A DNA stretch of 64,000 bases from Oscillospiraceae bacterium (GTDB lineage: Bacteria; Bacillota; Clostridia; UMGS1810), in the NCBI GenBank assembly GCA_015068975.1, contig SVJM01000004.1, positions 1 to 64,000 on the forward strand. The letters are read 5' to 3'. Positions within the stretch are counted from its first letter, which is position 1. Every line of letters begins with the position of its first letter. The position numbers and the translations under genes were made by a program. The notes under the pieces are model-generated. The model made no database searches and was not told where the DNA came from. It worked only from the letters and a program-made list of their open reading frames with translations. Shown in pieces: positions 39,058 to 47,234 of this stretch.

Positions 39058-39609
39058 ATGGCAAAAAGATACTATGCATGTGTTTATGGTGGCGCTTCAG
39101 AAAGGATTGCCCATAAACATATCGAGGATATAGAAAGACTTGGAAAAATTATCGCTTATAATGATTATTCACTTGTATATGGTGCAGGTGCATCAGGTTG
39201 TATGGGAGCAGTTGCCAGAGGAGTTACAGAAAATGATGGTTATGTAATGGGTATTTCACCACACTTTATAAGTGAATTTGAGCCTATCTATGATTGCGAC
39301 AATACTGTTATGGTAGAAACCATGAGCGAAAGAAAAATGCTTATGGAAAAGCACGCCGATGTGTATTTTATAGCACCGGGCGGTGTAGGTACAATGGATG
39401 AGTTCTTTCAGGTGCTTACGCTGAAGTATCTGAACAGAATTTCAGAGCCTATAGTAATACTTAATATTGATGGATTTTATGACAGTCTGATCGCATTTAT
39501 AGATGACCTTGTAAAAAAAGGTGCAGTTATAGAGAATATTCATAAGCTCTATAACGTAGAAGATAAGATTGATCAGGATACTCTCAAAAAATACTTTGTC
39601 AAAAAGTAA
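39058..39609 (+). CDS. LOG-family nucleotide phosphoribohydrolase-like protein
   Basis: The 183-residue protein has the LOG family (TIGR00730) motifs: VYGGASE near the N-terminus, VYGAGASGCMGAVA near residue 40, the MSERK(M) segment near 94, and PGGVGTMDEFF near residue 106. Family members cleave nucleoside 5'-monophosphates to base and ribose 5-phosphate. The physiological substrate here is unknown. GAAGGAG precedes the ATG, and it lies in a run with the transporter before it and the PHP gene after it. Confidence 0.93.
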   Translation: MAKRYYACVYGGASERIAHKHIEDIERLGKIIAYNDYSLVYGAGASGCMGAVARGVTENDGYVMGISPHFISEFEPIYDCDNTVMVETMSERKMLMEKHADVYFIAPGGVGTMDEFFQVLTLKYLNRISEPIVILNIDGFYDSLIAFIDDLVKKGAVIENIHKLYNVEDKIDQDTLKKYFVKK

Positions 39610-39623
39610 ATATGGAGGGAAAT

Positions 39624-40652
39624 ATGAAAAAGTATTTGTTGCCAAAAGAAGGAACGTTTTTTAAAGCAAATCTTCATACTCATACCAACAGATCAGATGG
39701 TGCACAATCTCCTGAAAAGGTAAAAGAAGTATATAAAGATCTGGGATACTCTGTGGTAGCGTATACCGACCATGATATATTTATTGATTCTCAGCATCTT
39801 ACTGATGATACATTTGTAGCACTTAACGGTGTGGAATATTCCTCTCCTCTTGGAGATCCTGACAAACCACCCAAGCAGAGAAGATTTTGTCACTTCTGTG
39901 CTATACAAAAGGACAAGACAAAGCTTATAGATCCTTTGTATCACAGAACAAAGTATTTTAATTCATTCACCAGCGAAGAGGACAAGAAGAAAATTGTATT
40001 CGATGAAAATGTTCCTGACTTTGAAAGAGAGTACAGTGCTGACTGCATAAATGAAATGATGAAAAAGTGCAAAGAAGCAGGCTTTTTTGTAACATACAAT
40101 CATCCTGGTGGTTCTCTGGAAAGATATCCTGATTATATGCAATACAAATATATGGATGCAATGGAAATATATAATGGTTGCAGTATAATGAGTGGGCATA
40201 CAGACTATAATCCCAGAGAATATGAAGATTTCCTTATGAATGGAAGAAGGCTTTTTTGTGTAGGCGGAGATGATAGTCATCTTAAGTATATGGATAGTCC
40301 TGTTCATACTGATGCAGGAAGAGCCTTCACTATGATCAAAGCGAAAGAGCTTACTTACGAAGCCATTATTGACAGTCTTACAAAAGGACATTTCTATGCA
40401 TCAGAAGGCCCTGAAATATATGAGCTTTACTATGAAGACGGAAAGGTGCATATTAAAACTTCTGATTGTGACAGAATCACACTTTCTATGTGCGGAAGAA
40501 AAAACAGAAGTGTAAAGGATGAGGGCAAGGGACTTAACGAAGCTACGTTTGATGTTCTGGAAGATGATATTTATATAAGGTTTACCGTATGTGATAAATA
40601 CAGAAAAACTGCAAGTACTATTGCATATTTTATTGAAGATTTTATGAAGTAA
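39624..40652 (+). CDS. PHP-domain phosphoesterase
   Basis: The ATG at 39624 follows ATGGAGGG, which would itself be the upstream ATG, so 342 residues is preferred. The N-terminal PHP domain has all metal-binding motifs: NLHTHTNRSDG, YTDHD, NGVEYS, CHFCA, YNHPGG and VGGDDSH. The last 80 residues form a beta-rich tail. It likely hydrolyses a phosphoester, as do YciV/RnaseAM and histidinol-phosphatase-like relatives. The substrate is unknown. It is the last gene in its short operon. Confidence 0.9.
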   Translation: MKKYLLPKEGTFFKANLHTHTNRSDGAQSPEKVKEVYKDLGYSVVAYTDHDIFIDSQHLTDDTFVALNGVEYSSPLGDPDKPPKQRRFCHFCAIQKDKTKLIDPLYHRTKYFNSFTSEEDKKKIVFDENVPDFEREYSADCINEMMKKCKEAGFFVTYNHPGGSLERYPDYMQYKYMDAMEIYNGCSIMSGHTDYNPREYEDFLMNGRRLFCVGGDDSHLKYMDSPVHTDAGRAFTMIKAKELTYEAIIDSLTKGHFYASEGPEIYELYYEDGKVHIKTSDCDRITLSMCGRKNRSVKDEGKGLNEATFDVLEDDIYIRFTVCDKYRKTASTIAYFIEDFMK

Positions 40653-40657
40653 CAAAT

Positions 40658-40700
40658 ACAGAGAATGAGATAAGTAATTATCACATTCTCTGTTGTTTTT
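40658..40700 (+). terminator. Terminator after the PHP gene
   Basis: ACAGAGAATGAGATAA (40658-40673) pairs with 40678-40693 with one mismatch and a 4-base loop, followed by GTTTTTT. Confidence 0.88.
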
Positions 40701-40756
40701 TGGAAAATAAAACTTTTTTAATCTAAAATACAACGATTTTAATGAGTTTAGTCCGA

Positions 40757-40784
40757 TTGATTGACTTTTAAAAATCCTTATAAT
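40757..40784 (+). promoter_or_regulatory. Promoter of the second GH10 gene
   Basis: TTGATT (40757-40762) and TATAAT (40779-40784) are spaced by 16 bases, about 40 bases before the start at 40825. Confidence 0.6.
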
Positions 40785-40824
40785 AGAATAAAATTGTACA
40801 AAAAATATATAAAGGAGCAAAAAA

Positions 40825-43725
40825 ATGAAAAAGTTTTTATGTATGATTATGGCGATTTCCCTTATCATTTCATCTTTTGGTATGATAAGTGTTTTTGCTG
40901 ATAGTGACATCAAGGTTCAGATCAACGGCAAAGCGTGTGATTTCGATACAAAACCTATGATTATCAACTCAAGAACTATGGTGCCTATGCGTGCAATATT
41001 TGAAGCACTGGGAGCCAAAATCACATGGGTTGACAGAACAAAAACTGTAGTAGGGGTCAGAAATCAGAAGATTGTAAAGCTTACAATCAATTCACCTAAG
41101 GCATACATTGACGGGGCAGAGGTTACACTTGATTCTGCACCTGTAATTGTTGACAGCCGTACATATGTGCCTGTAAGATTTGTGTCAGAAGCCCTTGGCG
41201 AAAAGGTGGACTGGGATGGAGATACAAAGACAGTAATCATTGATTCTGATTACTTAAAGGCAGTTGCAGTAGACAAGGGGCTTGACAATCTTGTATCCAC
41301 ATATCACAGACCAATACCAAAGGAAGATGAATTCAAGGCAACAAGCGACTGGAATGACCTTATTTTCTATGATTCAGATGCCAAAAGTCCTGATGAGATT
41401 TTCGCATCACTTCCTGAAGGTAAGGTAATATTTGACAAATCAAAGTTTATGCCTTATTCCAAAATCCAAAAGGGCAATGACAATACCACAGTAACCACAA
41501 GAGAAGACCCTGAGCTTGGTACAGTTCTGGTTCTTGAAACAAAGGAAGTTCCTGAGGATACAGCAGGACTTATCGTCAAGTGGTATGATGCAATAAAGGG
41601 TATGTATTCAACTGATGATGTAATGCTTCTTAAGTTTAAAGCTCGTACAGTATCAGGCGGTCAGGAAGGCATCGGAAGAATTATGATGCAGATAGAAGAG
41701 CAGGTATCCACAAAGTTTTATAAGGCTCTTTTTGAATCATATGCTCCCTCTCCTGAGTGGACAACCTTCTATACACCTATCCGTCCTATAGAAAATGGGG
41801 ACAACTTCGGTATAAGATTCGGATATTTTAAACAGAAGATAGAAGTGGCAGACCTTGAGATGATAGTATATTCAGGAGATATCAAGCTTGAGGAGCTTCC
41901 TGTGTCAAAGGGTGCTATGTATCAGACAGTGGCACAAAAGGATGCTAAATGGAGAAATGATGCTATAGCAAAAATCCCTCAGGTGCGTTCAGGAGATTTT
42001 ACAGTAAAAGTTGTTGACAAGGATGGAAATCCCGTACCTGATGCAAATATCAATGTGGAACAGTATGAAACAGAATTTCGCTTCGGTTCAGCACTTAACG
42101 GCAATGTGGAAACTAAGGAAAAATACAGACTCAATGCAGGTAAGTACTTTAATACCGCAGTAGCAGAAAGTGCTTCTAAATGGGATTATCCAAAGGCAGT
42201 TGAAGGAAGCATCAATCAGCTTAAGATGTTCCGTGATGCAGGTATCAAATACTTAAGAGGTCATGTGCTTGTTGTAGGTACATTGTCATTTGTTCATCCA
42301 ACAGTTGCAGATGCTTATAAGGTTGCTTTCAATCAGGATACTCCTGATGATATGCAGAAGCTTATTCAGGACCATATATATGAATACACAGATGCACATC
42401 TTGGACTTGTGGAAGACTGGGATGTAGAAAATGAACACATTACTCATACTACATTTGCAGATAAATTCGGATACGACCTTATGAAGCCATGGTATCAGTG
42501 GACAAGAGAAGGGGATCCGGGAGTTAAGCTTTGCTACAATGACTATAAGGTTGACGACAGCTTTACAAATATTGTTCAGAAGTTCCACGATCTTGGATAT
42601 GATATAGATGCAATCGGTATGCAGTCACACTATGACACACCATTTGCATCCCCTGAGGATATTGCAAAGCTATATGAATTTATAGGAAATCTCGGCTATA
42701 GAGTAAAGCTTACAGAATACTCCTGCTCACTTACAGAGGATGATCAGGTTTATCAGGCAAACTACACAAGAGACACACTCCTTCTTGCACTTGCAAGTGA
42801 ATATGTGGATGACTTCATTATGTGGGGTTATTACGACGGACATGGCATCAAAAAGAATGCTCCGATGTTTGATATAAACTGGAACAAAAAGCTTGCAGGA
42901 GATCAGCTTATAGATATTATCTACAACAAGATGTGGACACATTCAACTGATCTTAAATCAGATGCATCAGGTATTGCTACATTTAAAGGCTACTATGGAG
43001 ATTATGATGTGAAGGTAAGTGCAAAGGGCATTACAAAGACTATTATGGTACCATTCCATAAGGGATTTGAAAATGTGGTTACTGTAGTTATGGATGAAGA
43101 TAATTCTTTGGCTTATGATATGGTAACACCAGATGCACCGGCAGTTGATTCAAAGCCTGATGAAAAAAAGGAAGACACAAAACTTCCTGCAGAAGAGAAA
43201 CCCTCCAAGCCTGTTGAATCAGTAACAGGTGTATCTCTTGAAGGCGGAAATGTGGTAATCTCTCCTGATGATATGAAGAATATTACCAAGACAGAGAGAG
43301 CAGGTAAGATAGGATTCGCCGATGGTGTTCTTACAGTTGACTGTACAGAAGCTACTACCAATCAGCAGGATCTTGCATTAAGCTTTAAAAAGACTCTTGA
43401 TGGACTTGTTACAGACGGAGATACATGTGTAATGGCGTTTAAAGTAAGACTTCTCTCAGGTGGTAATAGCGATGTAGGTAAGATCAAAATGCAGGTGCAG
43501 GGCGATGCAAGTGTTAATCACAGAAAGGTAGTATTTGCAGAAGTACCATTTGGCAAGGAATGGACAGAAGTGGTGATACCATTCGGTGCAACATCAGTGT
43601 CTACAATGGTAGGTATCAGATGCTCATTCGGTGTACAGAAATTTGAAATAAAGGATTTTCAGATTGTAAACTTCGGTACATCAAAAGCACTTACGGATTT
43701 CCCTGCTAGTGTAAAAGCAAAATAG
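40825..43725 (+). CDS. Large secreted GH10 xylanase-like protein with two CBM-like regions
   Basis: The 966-residue protein is a paralogue of the GH10 protein at 35586. Order: signal peptide (about 1-25); stalk domain (about 26-145) with SRTMVPMRAIFEALG and SRTYVPVRFVSEALG; a CBM-like jelly roll (about 195-350); an Ig-like segment; the GH10 barrel (about 405-680); a GYYGDYDVKV module; a Pro/Lys/Glu-rich linker (about 765-800); and an extra C-terminal CBM-like domain (about 805-960). The acid/base is Glu537 in VENEH and the nucleophile Glu631 in KLTEYS. AAAGGAG precedes the ATG. It likely degrades xylan outside the cell. Confidence 0.92.
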   Translation: MKKFLCMIMAISLIISSFGMISVFADSDIKVQINGKACDFDTKPMIINSRTMVPMRAIFEALGAKITWVDRTKTVVGVRNQKIVKLTINSPKAYIDGAEVTLDSAPVIVDSRTYVPVRFVSEALGEKVDWDGDTKTVIIDSDYLKAVAVDKGLDNLVSTYHRPIPKEDEFKATSDWNDLIFYDSDAKSPDEIFASLPEGKVIFDKSKFMPYSKIQKGNDNTTVTTREDPELGTVLVLETKEVPEDTAGLIVKWYDAIKGMYSTDDVMLLKFKARTVSGGQEGIGRIMMQIEEQVSTKFYKALFESYAPSPEWTTFYTPIRPIENGDNFGIRFGYFKQKIEVADLEMIVYSGDIKLEELPVSKGAMYQTVAQKDAKWRNDAIAKIPQVRSGDFTVKVVDKDGNPVPDANINVEQYETEFRFGSALNGNVETKEKYRLNAGKYFNTAVAESASKWDYPKAVEGSINQLKMFRDAGIKYLRGHVLVVGTLSFVHPTVADAYKVAFNQDTPDDMQKLIQDHIYEYTDAHLGLVEDWDVENEHITHTTFADKFGYDLMKPWYQWTREGDPGVKLCYNDYKVDDSFTNIVQKFHDLGYDIDAIGMQSHYDTPFASPEDIAKLYEFIGNLGYRVKLTEYSCSLTEDDQVYQANYTRDTLLLALASEYVDDFIMWGYYDGHGIKKNAPMFDINWNKKLAGDQLIDIIYNKMWTHSTDLKSDASGIATFKGYYGDYDVKVSAKGITKTIMVPFHKGFENVVTVVMDEDNSLAYDMVTPDAPAVDSKPDEKKEDTKLPAEEKPSKPVESVTGVSLEGGNVVISPDDMKNITKTERAGKIGFADGVLTVDCTEATTNQQDLALSFKKTLDGLVTDGDTCVMAFKVRLLSGGNSDVGKIKMQVQGDASVNHRKVVFAEVPFGKEWTEVVIPFGATSVSTMVGIRCSFGVQKFEIKDFQIVNFGTSKALTDFPASVKAK

Positions 43726-43734
43726 AATAAAAAT

Positions 43735-43771
43735 AAAAAGCTTTGTTGTTTAAATACAGCAAAGCTTTTTT
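43735..43771. terminator. Terminator between the second GH10 gene and a converging TetR gene
   Basis: AAAAAGCTTTG (43735-43745) pairs with CAAAGCTTTTT (43760-43770) across a 14-base loop. T-runs are present on both strands. Confidence 0.87.
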
Positions 43772-43784
43772 GTAAAAATATTGA

Positions 43785-44357
43785 TTATATAGCAGAAAGT
43801 ATCTCCTGTATAGTTTTTCTTATCACATCTATGGTTTCGGAGTCATTTTCTATTTCGCCTTTGTTCATCATCATGATGGCACCGTATACGGCTGCTCTGA
43901 GAGAGATTATTATTTGTTTGGTTTTTTCATCGGATAAGTTTTTTTCTTTGCATAAGTTTTCTGTAAGGTGCTTTGTTATCTGAGCGAGTTCCCGGATTTC
44001 TCCGGATCTTTTTCCGAAGGCTTCATCGGTGTTTATCATAAGCACAGAACGAAACTTCGGATTTGCCATCCAGAATTTTATATAGGATACACACATTTCT
44101 GTGATTTGTTTTTTGATATCCTCTTTGAATATATCCATTATCTGTGTAGCAAGAAGATGCCACTGTGTATATATATACTTGCTTATTTCAAATATAAATT
44201 CATCCTTATTTTTGAAATGCTTATATGGTGCAGCACATGAAACAGAGCATGCAGAAGCAACTCTTCTCAAAGAAAACCCGTTTATACCGTGATTCTCCAG
44301 TTCAGTTATTCCCTGAAGTATAAGCTTCTCTTTGACAGTGTCCTGGATTATGTCCAT
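43785..44357 (-). CDS. TetR-family transcriptional regulator
   Basis: The 190-residue protein has an N-terminal TetR HTH (about 10-55) with GFSLRRVASACSVSCAAPYKHFKNKDEFI. The C-terminal helical domain resembles TetR_C_33-type regions. AAAGGAGA precedes the start. It lies 31 bases after the zinc-ribbon/SH3 gene on the same strand, so it may be the last gene of the envelope operon and regulate it. The ligand is unknown. Confidence 0.92.
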   Translation of the reverse strand: MDIIQDTVKEKLILQGITELENHGINGFSLRRVASACSVSCAAPYKHFKNKDEFIFEISKYIYTQWHLLATQIMDIFKEDIKKQITEMCVSYIKFWMANPKFRSVLMINTDEAFGKRSGEIRELAQITKHLTENLCKEKNLSDEKTKQIIISLRAAVYGAIMMMNKGEIENDSETIDVIRKTIQEILSAI

Positions 44358-44388
44358 TATAATCTCCTTTTATATTATGTATAGAATA

Positions 44389-45141
44389 CTATTTGAGCTT
44401 TACAAGGTCACTACGTACCCAACCCGGACCGTTTGCGGGAGTGTTTACTTTGATCCAGAGATATCCTTCGGAGTCATATTCCTCTTCACCCAGACATACA
44501 AGATCGGTTGCACTGTAATAGAGAAGCACAACATATTTGTCACTCTTGCTTGGAGTTGGTCTGATGTATACGTTTGTGGTATTCAGATTCAACACAGTAC
44601 CCTTGTCATACAGAAGGCTGCTTTGCTTGTCTATATGTAAAACTCTGGTTTCTGAGTGCCCGTCTGCAGATGCGAAGGTAAGTAATATGAAGTTTTCTCC
44701 ATCATTAAGTGATACAGGTTCACTCCATACCTTTTCTTTTTCCCCGGAAATCAGGGTTTCTATTATCTGACCGTTTAAGGTAAGTGTTGCATCAGCATCA
44801 GAGCTTTTGATAGTACCTTTGAGGACTATGCTTTCCTGATTTGTCTGTGCAGGTGTCTCTTCACATGTAAATGCAAATCCGTGATCTGCGTTCCCTGCAA
44901 TATTAACACACAAAACAACTATTATAAATACTATAAGCAAAAATGATACTGTCCCCAGTGCGATCCATAACCCCAAAGGAACTTTATCCTCAGGATTCTT
45001 CTGAGGAGAAGGGGAGACCGGTTCATAATTTTCAATTATAATATCCTTTGTCTCTGAGTGTGTGTTATTTATATTCTTTTTACAATTTGGACAAGAGATT
45101 GCATTATCTTCAAGCTTTGTTCCGCATTCACTACAATACAT
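44389..45141 (-). CDS. Zinc-ribbon membrane protein with exterior SH3 domain
   Basis: The 250-residue protein starts with a zinc ribbon (CSEC...CPNC, residues 3-20). An acidic linker and one membrane helix (about 57-82) follow, so the ribbon is cytoplasmic and the rest outside. The exterior part has an Ig-like region (about 95-165) and a bacterial SH3 domain (about 175-250) ending in GWVRSDLVKLK. SH3 domains of this kind bind peptidoglycan peptides. It is a paralogue of the next gene upstream and lies in the VanY-type operon. GGAGG precedes the start. Confidence 0.85.
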   Translation of the reverse strand: MYCSECGTKLEDNAISCPNCKKNINNTHSETKDIIIENYEPVSPSPQKNPEDKVPLGLWIALGTVSFLLIVFIIVVLCVNIAGNADHGFAFTCEETPAQTNQESIVLKGTIKSSDADATLTLNGQIIETLISGEKEKVWSEPVSLNDGENFILLTFASADGHSETRVLHIDKQSSLLYDKGTVLNLNTTNVYIRPTPSKSDKYVVLLYYSATDLVCLGEEEYDSEGYLWIKVNTPANGPGWVRSDLVKLK

Positions 45142-45155
45142 ATCTGTACCTCCTA

Positions 45156-45869
45156 TTAATAATACTGATAATTAGCAACCAGATCACTTCGTACATATCC
45201 GCGTTTTCCCCGTGGGGATATGATCTGATACCATACATATCCGTCATATGATACAACAGAGTAACCTGTGTATGTCATTGATGAGGAATAATCATTTGCT
45301 GAGATAAAGTCAATTACATCGTAATATGTTCCTGCATATTCACGGATATTTAATCCGCCTGCCTTTTTCTTTCTGAGACTGCATCCGGCAACAATTGGTT
45401 TTTGAACATATTTTACTACATTATTCAGTGCCTGATATGATATTTCTCTTGTTTCCTCGGTTTTGTTTCCATTGATATCCTCAACTACGAAGTCAAGTCT
45501 GTGATTGTTACTGAGTACAGTAAATGTTTTGGACCATTTAGCCTGTTCTCCTGCTTTTTGGGTAGCAGCAACTACCTGACCATTTATTCTGAGGGTACAG
45601 GGACCATTGTCGCTGACAATATATCCTTCAGCTCTTGCAGAAATATTGTTTGAAGTAACATTATCGGGACATTCTGTAATGATAAGGATAGGTGGTGCTG
45701 CTTTTGCGATCTCATCAGAGGTATCCTTTGGAGAAAATGTACCTGTGGCAATTGTAATAACCAGTCCTGCTATCAAAGCGACAGACAATACTGCTATTGA
45801 CGAAACTACCGCTATCATTTTTGCACTCCATACATTTTTTGTTGATGTGGGAGTATTGTATCCGTTCAT
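45156..45869 (-). CDS. Membrane-anchored Ig-like/SH3 protein
   Basis: The 237-residue protein has one membrane helix (about 17-42). An exterior Ig-like region (about 55-145) and a C-terminal SH3-like domain (about 155-237) follow, with LNIREYAGTYYDVIDFI and GYVRSDLVANY. The architecture copies the neighbouring zinc-ribbon protein without the ribbon. It probably binds the cell wall next to the carboxypeptidase encoded 17 bases upstream. AAAGGTGATAT precedes the start. Function is otherwise unknown. Confidence 0.82.
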   Translation of the reverse strand: MNGYNTPTSTKNVWSAKMIAVVSSIAVLSVALIAGLVITIATGTFSPKDTSDEIAKAAPPILIITECPDNVTSNNISARAEGYIVSDNGPCTLRINGQVVAATQKAGEQAKWSKTFTVLSNNHRLDFVVEDINGNKTEETREISYQALNNVVKYVQKPIVAGCSLRKKKAGGLNIREYAGTYYDVIDFISANDYSSSMTYTGYSVVSYDGYVWYQIISPRGKRGYVRSDLVANYQYY

Positions 45870-45886
45870 TATATCACCTTTCTTTT

Positions 45887-47017
45887 TTATTTATTCTGAA
45901 TATATCTTGCATAATACTCTTCAAAGGTGTCTATCTGTTTTTCTCTCATATCTGTTGCGGCTTCTACACCTATGTATCTTATATGCCATGGTTCGAATTC
46001 ATATCCTGTGATAAATTCTCCGGTTTCGGTATATCGGATAATAAATCCGTATTTGTGGGCATTTTCTTTTACCCATGGGTATTCGGGTGTGTTTATGAAG
46101 TTTCTCAATCCGTGAGTAGAGCCAAACAGGTCTATAGCCATACCTGTGTGATGCTCACTGTATCCCGGACGTGCACTGTATCTGTCAACATTTTGCTGTG
46201 AATCGGATTGCAGATAAGAATTGTACAGATTGTCCTGATATTCAACTGATCTGTATCCTGATACAGCCATAATACTGAGTCCTTCATTTGATGCAGCATT
46301 TCTCATTCTGATAAAAGCTTCACCTGTTTCTTTTCTCAAAAGCTGATTGTCAAATGATTCAAGATCAGGTGGCCTGAAATCTCTTGGCACCTTGTAAAAC
46401 TTATTTACAATGATATATGGGTCATCATATCCCGATGCAGGTATATCTGTGCTGAATTTAGGCTTGTCCAGACTCATATTTACCTGCCATACTATATCAT
46501 CAGGAGCCATATCACTGTTAGCGTTGGCATATGCGATATATCTGTCAAGGTTTTCACTTATGTAAAAATCAAACTGAGAATACAGGCTTTCATCAGCCTT
46601 TGGTTTTTCTTCCTCTATAGGAGGATCTGTTTTTATATCGGATGTTGGTGTATCTGTTTTTTCGGTTACATTAGTGGGCTGATCCTCAGGCATAAACTGA
46701 GACATTACCAACTTAACTGAAAAGAACACAATCAACACAACAAATATCCATACACATATGGTAATATTTCTGCGTTTTTTGCGTATTTTTTCTAATCGGA
46801 GACGTTCTTGTCTTCTTTCCATATACTGCTTTTGCGATTGTTCAAGACGTTTAATTTCTTCATCATAATCGGTGTGCAGTTGTGTTGTTCCCTGTATATT
46901 GTTCCAGTAATCTTCGCTGGTATGATCTTCTCCGAGAGCCTCATTCCAATATGATTTACTGAAATCAAGTTTGTCTTTGGTAGAAATAATAACACCTTCT
47001 TTGATTTGTTTAAGCAA
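45887..47017 (-). CDS. VanY-type D-alanyl-D-alanine carboxypeptidase, membrane-anchored
   Basis: The frame of up to 376 residues has a charged cytoplasmic N-terminus with a coiled-coil-prone part (about 55-88) and one membrane helix (about 90-110). The exterior VanY peptidase domain (about 200-370) carries the zinc motif SEHHTGMAIDLFG, and EPWHIRYIG supplies the catalytic Glu and third His. It removes the terminal D-Ala from wall stem peptides. The start is uncertain: TTG at 47017 lacks a good SD, whereas AAGAAGGTG about ten codons later fits an unusual ATT start. It is the first gene of the envelope operon. Confidence 0.88.
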   Translation of the reverse strand: MLKQIKEGVIISTKDKLDFSKSYWNEALGEDHTSEDYWNNIQGTTQLHTDYDEEIKRLEQSQKQYMERRQERLRLEKIRKKRRNITICVWIFVVLIVFFSVKLVMSQFMPEDQPTNVTEKTDTPTSDIKTDPPIEEEKPKADESLYSQFDFYISENLDRYIAYANANSDMAPDDIVWQVNMSLDKPKFSTDIPASGYDDPYIIVNKFYKVPRDFRPPDLESFDNQLLRKETGEAFIRMRNAASNEGLSIMAVSGYRSVEYQDNLYNSYLQSDSQQNVDRYSARPGYSEHHTGMAIDLFGSTHGLRNFINTPEYPWVKENAHKYGFIIRYTETGEFITGYEFEPWHIRYIGVEAATDMREKQIDTFEEYYARYIQNK

Positions 47018-47055
47018 AAATATACATAATGTATCATTTTATGCTCATTTTTGAC

Positions 47056-47084
47056 ATTATATCATATTCTTTTTGATTTGTCAC
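47056..47084 (-). promoter_or_regulatory. Promoter of the VanY/SH3 operon
   Basis: On the minus strand GTGACA (47079-47084) and TATAAT (47056-47061) with an extended TG are spaced by 17 bases. The first base of RNA would be near 47049. Confidence 0.7.
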
Positions 47085-47157
47085 TAATAAAATCAAAATT
47101 GTATGTATAATAACAAAACAAATAATCAGATTATTTAAGAAAAAAACGCGAAATTCC

Positions 47158-47185
47158 TTGACTTTTTCAATAAAAGGAGTATAAT
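47158..47185 (+). promoter_or_regulatory. Promoter of the aromatic amino acid operon
   Basis: TTGACT (47158-47163) and TATAAT (47180-47185) are spaced by 16 bases. The predicted start of RNA falls just before the palindrome at 47200-47218. Confidence 0.8.
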
Positions 47186-47199
47186 ATATAAAAAGCTTA

Positions 47200-47218
47200 A
47201 AGTTAACAGTGTTAACTT
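47200..47218. promoter_or_regulatory. Perfect 19-bp palindrome, candidate operator of the aro operon
   Basis: AAGTTAACA at 47200-47208 and its exact complement at 47210-47218 flank a single central base. It lies between the -10 box and the pheA ribosome binding site. The one-base centre argues against an RNA hairpin and for binding of a dimeric repressor. No regulator gene is adjacent. Confidence 0.7.
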
Positions 47219-47234
47219 ATGGGAGGAATATAGT

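Noticed and set aside
47018-47234. T-box or attenuator leader ahead of pheA
   Set aside because: Only about 45 bases separate the predicted RNA start and the ATG, with no T-box sequence and no terminator hairpin.
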